This document shows positions 59,567 through 64,000 of a stretch of 64,000 bases of DNA, in pieces. The notes under the pieces are model-generated. The model was given only the letters and a program-made list of their open reading frames with translations. It was not told the DNA's origin and did not search any database. The stretch spans positions 124,001 to 188,000 of the forward strand of contig UQCC01000002.1 in NCBI GenBank assembly GCA_900539325.1, given 5' to 3'. A program made the translations under genes and the position numbers. This DNA comes from an uncultured Eubacterium sp. Its GTDB lineage: Bacteria > Bacillota > Clostridia > Oscillospirales > Acutalibacteraceae. Position 1 is the first letter of the stretch. Each line of letters begins with the position of its first letter.

Positions 59567-60328
59567 ATGAGCAAAACTGTTGCAATTTTTAATCAAAAAG
59601 GCGGTGTGGGCAAAACAACCACCTGTGTTAATATGGCTGCCGGTTTGGGTCAAAAAGGCTACAAAACTCTGCTTATAGACATCGACCCGCAAGGCAATTC
59701 CACATCAGGCGTCGGTATTGACAAAAGCGAAGTCGAATTCAGCACCTATGATGTTCTTGTTGGAGAGCAAACCGCCCGTTCCGTTATGGTTCGAACCGAA
59801 TTTAAAAACCTTTATCTTCTCCCTGCCAATATGAATCTTGCAGGTGCAGAGGTTGAAATTGCCGAACTTGAAAACCGCAACAGCGTGCTGAAGCGTTCAA
59901 TCGCAACTCTTATTATGGAGTTTGATTATGTAATTATTGACTGTCCGCCGTCACTCGGCTTGCTTTCAATCAACGCACTTGTTGCCGCAGATACGCTCAT
60001 TGTTCCGCTTCAATGCGAATACTATGCACTTGAGGGACTCAGTCAACTCATTTCAACCGTTCGCACAATCAAACAACACTACAACGAACATTTGGAACTT
60101 GAGGGCGTACTCTTTACAATGTATGACGGCAGATTGAGGCTCAACCAAATGGTAATTGATGAAGTGTCGCAATACTTTCCGGGTAAGCCGTACAAAACGG
60201 CAATTCCTCGTTCCGTCAAAATTGCTGAAGCACCGAGCTTCGGCAAGCCGGTAATCTATTACGAAAAATATTCAAAGCCGTCATTTGCATACAAAAAATT
60301 TGTTGAAGAATTTTTGAAAAATCAATAA
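59567..60328 (+). CDS. parA: Chromosome partitioning ATPase ParA/Soj
   Basis: Walker-type ATPase that works with ParB and parS to separate origins and, as Soj, regulates DnaA. The 253 residues show the deviant Walker A NQKGGVGKTTTCVNMA (about residue 10), LLIDIDPQGNSTSGVG, DYVIIDCPPSLGLLSINAL and the C-terminal IPRSVKIAEAPSFGKPV. Full family length. In most Firmicutes parB follows directly; here a membrane protein gene intervenes. Confidence 0.95.
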   Translation: MSKTVAIFNQKGGVGKTTTCVNMAAGLGQKGYKTLLIDIDPQGNSTSGVGIDKSEVEFSTYDVLVGEQTARSVMVRTEFKNLYLLPANMNLAGAEVEIAELENRNSVLKRSIATLIMEFDYVIIDCPPSLGLLSINALVAADTLIVPLQCEYYALEGLSQLISTVRTIKQHYNEHLELEGVLFTMYDGRLRLNQMVIDEVSQYFPGKPYKTAIPRSVKIAEAPSFGKPVIYYEKYSKPSFAYKKFVEEFLKNQ

Positions 60329-60365
60329 TACCAACCGCTTTAATATGAAAGTGTAGGGTGATGCT

Positions 60366-61856
60366 ATGAAAAAGCCTGTAACAGAAAAAACGATTGCAGT
60401 TATATTTGAAGTGATTGCAGGAGTTTTGTTGCTTATTAATTTAAGCAATGTTCTTGTCGGCATAGATTCTTACTTTGGAATATTCAGTTCCATAAGCTTT
60501 ATGTTGCCGTCGGTTCTCGGTTCTTTGCTGTTGCTTGTAATTATGCTTTCGAGGACCTCATCGCCAAGGTTGATATCGGCACCGTTCTTTTTTATCGGCT
60601 TTGCCGACTTGGTGAAATTTGCATATTTTGCAATTATCAGGGCAGATGTCGGCGATGATTGGATGGTTGCTTGTGCAATGAAAATCGCCGCACTTATAGT
60701 GTGCGGATTCATTTCGCAAGGGTGCTTTAAAAATAATAAAAAAATCAGATATTGCCTGTTTTTGCCCGTACTTCCGGCAGTTTATCAATCACTGGCTGTT
60801 ATTAATAAGAATGATGAAATTTTTACTTACGGCATTGATGCATACAATGATATGTCGTATTTTTTGAGGTTGATGGACGCAGGCGAATGTCTTGTTATTC
60901 TTGCGGTCGCACTCTTTGCGTTTTCTCAAACCGACTTGAGCAGGCTTGTGCAAAGCATAAATAATATTTCAGTAAAACGAGAGCAGAAAGAGAGACCGAT
61001 TGTAATTCCTCGTGTGGCTTGGCAGAAAAATCCGAGCGTGGACCTTTCATTGGACATTTCGCAGGAAAAGATAACAAACAAGGCGAGTTTTGCCGCTTCG
61101 CTCGTGTTTTTTGCAATATCAATCATTATGCAATTTGTCATTGCATTGGTTTTTGTTCTTGAAAATTGGTTTGATATTGGCAAAGAGTTCGGTTTTGGTT
61201 ATGTGATTTACGGCGGAACTTCAAGCACGCTTACAGTTTTTATGATTTTGCTTATCGGTGTAGAATTAGGCTTGTGCATCTACTATGCCGTTAAGGCTTC
61301 ACAACGAACATTTATGTTGAGAGATACGACAGCATATCTTATTTACGCATTAGTTTCACATTTCTTGCTCGGAATGATAATTGTCGAAACGTTGAGCGAT
61401 ATAGGCGAGGGTCTGTTTGAAATGCTCGGCGGATTTGGTGTATATTTCTTTTTCGCTCCGATATTCCTTATGCTTTTCATTTTGCTTTTAAGTTTTGCAC
61501 AGCGTGGGCCTGTTTTTGATGCAAACGGCAATGTGGTGTACAGGCAGGAATACAGAACGGTAATGTTTGTTTTGTCGGTTCTGTTCTTCTTGGCAGTCGG
61601 CATAGCGATAAGCGTATCGGGAATTACTTATTACGATTTTAATTATGCGTTTGTGGATATGTTTGGGTGGAAAAGCGCCCCGATTTACTTGCACGGCGAA
61701 TCGGGAAGCCCTATTTTTTACGACAGCATATTTAATACGATAGTGATTATAAAATATATAGCATTGGGATTGGGTGTAGGTTGTGCAATCAAATCTGCCA
61801 ACCGCAACAATTTCAAAACAGGAGGAAAATATGGCAAAAAAGTCAGGACTCGGTAA
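60366..61856 (+). CDS. Unknown polytopic membrane protein inserted between parA and parB
   Basis: A 496-residue protein with about twelve hydrophobic segments: six in the first 190 residues, a charged cytosolic loop at about 195-245 (NNISVKREQKERPIVIPRVA, then WQKNPSVDLSLDISQEKITN), and six more to the C-terminus. The C-terminal tail is basic (GGKYGKKVRTR). I see no transporter signature, catalytic motif or known domain. An AGGGTG site precedes the ATG, 37 bases after parA. Its last 26 bases overlap parB, and parB's AGGAGG lies inside this gene, so expression of the two is coupled. A link between chromosome segregation and the membrane is possible but only inferred from position. Confidence 0.8.
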   Translation: MKKPVTEKTIAVIFEVIAGVLLLINLSNVLVGIDSYFGIFSSISFMLPSVLGSLLLLVIMLSRTSSPRLISAPFFFIGFADLVKFAYFAIIRADVGDDWMVACAMKIAALIVCGFISQGCFKNNKKIRYCLFLPVLPAVYQSLAVINKNDEIFTYGIDAYNDMSYFLRLMDAGECLVILAVALFAFSQTDLSRLVQSINNISVKREQKERPIVIPRVAWQKNPSVDLSLDISQEKITNKASFAASLVFFAISIIMQFVIALVFVLENWFDIGKEFGFGYVIYGGTSSTLTVFMILLIGVELGLCIYYAVKASQRTFMLRDTTAYLIYALVSHFLLGMIIVETLSDIGEGLFEMLGGFGVYFFFAPIFLMLFILLLSFAQRGPVFDANGNVVYRQEYRTVMFVLSVLFFLAVGIAISVSGITYYDFNYAFVDMFGWKSAPIYLHGESGSPIFYDSIFNTIVIIKYIALGLGVGCAIKSANRNNFKTGGKYGKKVRTR

Positions 61857-62676
61857 GGGTTTGGGTGCGTTGATGCTTGAAAACAACACCGATTCAATGG
61901 TGAATACAAGCACACTCAACATAAACGAAATTACCCCGAACAAAGAACAGCCGAGAAAAACATTTGACGAAACGGCACTTGAAGAACTTGCGGATTCCAT
62001 TCGTCAGCACGGTGTGCTTCAACCGCTTTTGGTTCGACCGCTTACAAGCGGAGGTTATCAACTTGTTGCAGGTGAGCGCCGTTGGAGAGCGAGCCGTTTG
62101 GCAGAACTCAAGGAAGTTCCGGTAATCATTAAGGAACTTTCCGACACTGAGGCTATGGAAATAGCCATTATCGAAAACTTACAGCGTGAGGACCTCAACC
62201 CGATTGAAGAGGCAGAGGGGCTTCAGGCACTTATTGACAAATGCGGCTATACTCAAGAACAGGTGGCAACTTCTGTCGGCAAGTCAAGACCGGCAATCAC
62301 CAACGCTTTGCGACTTCTCAAATTGCCTGAAGAGGTCAGAGAAATGGCGAAAGACGGCACAATTTCAGCCGGCCACGCAAGGGCACTTCTTGCGTTTGAC
62401 AATCAGCCGATGATGATTGAATGTGCAAATCAAATCGTTTCAAAGAAACTCACGGTGCGTGATGTTGAAAAAATGGCGAAGCGTCCTGCCACAAAATCAA
62501 CAGAGCAAAAAACCGCAAAAAGGCGTGACAGTTTTTATGATGAGGTTGAACTTTCGCTCACCGAGGCACTCGGCACAAAGGTCAGAGTGTACAACGGCAG
62601 AAACAAGGGAACGCTTGAAATTGAGTTTTACACCCTTGATGACCTAAAAAATATTGCAAATGCCATTGCAAAGTAA
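61831..62676 (+). CDS. parB: Chromosome partitioning protein ParB/Spo0J
   Basis: CTP-dependent DNA clamp loaded at parS that organises the origin and recruits SMC. The 281 residues start MAKKSGLGKGLGALML, the ParA-activating N-terminus. The ParB domain follows (NKEQPRKTFDETALEELADS, GVLQPLLVRP, CTP motif AGERRWRAS, ENLQREDLNPIEEAEGLQAL), then a helix-turn-helix (YTQEQVATSVGKSRPAITNA) and the C-terminal dimer domain. I chose ATG 61831 with AGGAGG five bases upstream; the frame is open further upstream but lies inside the membrane protein gene. Confidence 0.94.
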   Translation: MAKKSGLGKGLGALMLENNTDSMVNTSTLNINEITPNKEQPRKTFDETALEELADSIRQHGVLQPLLVRPLTSGGYQLVAGERRWRASRLAELKEVPVIIKELSDTEAMEIAIIENLQREDLNPIEEAEGLQALIDKCGYTQEQVATSVGKSRPAITNALRLLKLPEEVREMAKDGTISAGHARALLAFDNQPMMIECANQIVSKKLTVRDVEKMAKRPATKSTEQKTAKRRDSFYDEVELSLTEALGTKVRVYNGRNKGTLEIEFYTLDDLKNIANAIAK

Positions 62677-62716
62677 TATAATATATATTTACAAATAACA
62701 AACAGGAGAAAAAATA

Positions 62717-64000
62717 ATGTTAGATATTAAATTTGTCAGAGAAAATCCCGATGTGGTTAAAGAAAACATCAAAAAGAAATTTCAGGACCACAAGCTTCAT
62801 CTTGTAGACGAGGTTATTGAGCTTGACGAGGAACGCCGTCAGGTTATCGCAAGAGCAGATGAACTCCGTGCCAACAGAAACAAGATTTCAAAGGAAATCG
62901 GTGCTCTTATGGCTCAGGGTAAAAAAGAAGAGGGAATGGCTCTCAAAGAAAAGGTTACCGCTCAGGCAAAGGAACTTGACGAACTTGCAGGCAAGGAAAA
63001 CGAGCTTACAGAAGAAGTAACAAAAAGAATGATGATGATTCCGAACATCATTGACGAGTCTGTTCCGATTGGTAAGGACGACAGCGAAAATGTTGAAGTT
63101 CAGCGTTTCGGCGAGCCTGTTGTTCCTGATTTTGAAATCCCTTATCACACCGATATTATGGAAACGTTTGACGGCATTGATATGGAGGCTGCCGGCAGAG
63201 TTGCAGGCAACGGCTTCTACTATCTTATGGGCGATATTGCACGACTTCATTCCGCAGTTATCAGCTATGCCCGTGATTTTATGATTGACCGTGGTTTCAC
63301 ATATGTTGTGCCGCCGTTTATGATTCGCTCAAATGTTGTAACAGGCGTTATGAGCTTTGAGGAAATGGATGCAATGATGTACAAAATCGAGGGCGAGGAC
63401 TTGTATCTTATCGGTACTTCCGAGCACTCAATGATTGGTAAGTTTATCGACACTATCACACCTGAAGAAAAACTTCCGCTCACTCTCACTTCGTATTCTC
63501 CTTGCTTCCGTAAGGAAAAGGGTGCTCACGGCATTGAGGAGCGTGGTGTGTACAGAATTCATCAGTTTGAGAAGCAGGAAATGGTTGTTGTCTGCAAGCC
63601 TGAAGAATCAAAGATGTGGTTTGACAAGCTTTGGCAGAACACCGTTGATTTATTCCGCTCACTCGATATTCCTGTAAGAACACTTGAATGTTGTTCGGGC
63701 GACCTTGCAGACCTCAAGGTTAAGTCGGTCGATGTTGAAGCGTGGTCACCAAGACAGAAGAAATACTTTGAAGTCGGTTCATGCTCAAATCTTACAGACG
63801 CACAGGCAAGACGCCTCAAGATTCGTGTTAAGGGCGAAAAAGGCAATTATCTTGCTCACACTCTTAACAACACGGTTGTTGCTCCGCCGAGAATGCTCAT
63901 TGCGTTCCTTGAAAACAATCTCAATGCAGACGGTACGGTTTCTATTCCTGAAGCACTCCGTATGTATATGGGCGGCAAGGACAAAATCGTTCCTAAGAAA
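62717..64000 (+). CDS. serS: Seryl-tRNA synthetase (runs off the window end)
   Basis: Charges tRNA-Ser with serine in the cytoplasm. All 428 codons in the window are open and nearly the whole enzyme is present; the stop lies beyond base 64000. The N-terminal coiled-coil arm spans about 30-105 (LDIKFVRENPDVVKENIKKK, then RRQVIARADELRANRNKISK). The class II core has SYSPCFRKEKGAHG with YRIHQFEKQEM (motif 2) and HTLNNTVVAPPRMLIAFLEN (motif 3). The latter differs from the bacterial L-N-G-S-G-L-A-V-G-R form and is closer to archaeal enzymes, as is the ending DKIVPKK. AGGAG precedes the ATG, 40 bases after parB. Confidence 0.93.
   Translation, partial: MLDIKFVRENPDVVKENIKKKFQDHKLHLVDEVIELDEERRQVIARADELRANRNKISKEIGALMAQGKKEEGMALKEKVTAQAKELDELAGKENELTEEVTKRMMMIPNIIDESVPIGKDDSENVEVQRFGEPVVPDFEIPYHTDIMETFDGIDMEAAGRVAGNGFYYLMGDIARLHSAVISYARDFMIDRGFTYVVPPFMIRSNVVTGVMSFEEMDAMMYKIEGEDLYLIGTSEHSMIGKFIDTITPEEKLPLTLTSYSPCFRKEKGAHGIEERGVYRIHQFEKQEMVVVCKPEESKMWFDKLWQNTVDLFRSLDIPVRTLECCSGDLADLKVKSVDVEAWSPRQKKYFEVGSCSNLTDAQARRLKIRVKGEKGNYLAHTLNNTVVAPPRMLIAFLENNLNADGTVSIPEALRMYMGGKDKIVPKK

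Overview
The window is a 64 kb piece of a low-to-moderate GC Firmicutes chromosome around the replication origin. Gene content and order (remB, jag, noc, soj/parB, dockerin-like surface proteins, zapA next to a U32 protein, a domain-permuted GH3 enzyme) point to a gut-type clostridium of the Oscillospiraceae/Ruminococcus kind. This placement is inference from families and synteny; no rRNA gene is present. No tRNA, CRISPR array, transposase or prophage gene was seen.

Layout. 1-9.1 kb: metabolic genes (lactate dehydrogenase with a Rex-like operator, DAHP synthase plus a small unknown gene, GH36 alpha-galactosidase), then zapA, a U32 protein, a maf gene interrupted by an in-frame stop, and a PHP phosphoesterase. 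9.1-18.5 kb: three secreted-protein genes on the minus strand. A 2182-residue Ig-like/helical repeat protein and a leucine-rich-repeat protein share one strong promoter; a second LRR protein follows an intrinsic terminator. Both LRR proteins end in a single dockerin-like calcium loop. 18.6-33.9 kb: a PAS-only protein, purL with a CsoR-type repressor and a small membrane protein, a tandem pair of ATP-grasp ligases, a stand-alone AICAR transformylase, purA, a ClC transporter that looks leaderless, a permuted GH3 glycosidase and class II aldolase. 33.9-37.4 kb: a small lipoprotein-like gene behind a possible Shine-Dalgarno-sequestering hairpin, and a folate operon (folE-folP-folB-folK) headed by a degenerate LCP-family protein.

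37.4-46.6 kb is the origin block dnaA-oriC-dnaN-yaaA-recF-remB-gyrB-gyrA, with seven TTTTNCACA DnaA boxes between dnaA and dnaN. 46.6-51.5 kb holds an LCP ligase, a histidine phosphatase divergent from an XRE regulator, mtnN and a VanZ-like gene. 51.7-64 kb is rpmH-rnpA-yidD-yidC-jag-mnmE-mnmG-rsmG-noc-parS-parA-(membrane protein)-parB-serS. This second block is usually found divergent from dnaA; here it lies downstream of gyrA on the same strand.

The points most worth following are the membrane protein translationally coupled between parA and parB, the tandem ATP-grasp operon, the five-fold 260-280-residue super-repeat of the giant surface protein with its dockerin-like partners, the leaderless ClC gene, the SD-sequestering leader at 34.1 kb, the Rex-like site at ldh, the disrupted maf gene and the archaeal-looking SerRS. 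Function calls rest on motifs read by eye; no database search was possible.
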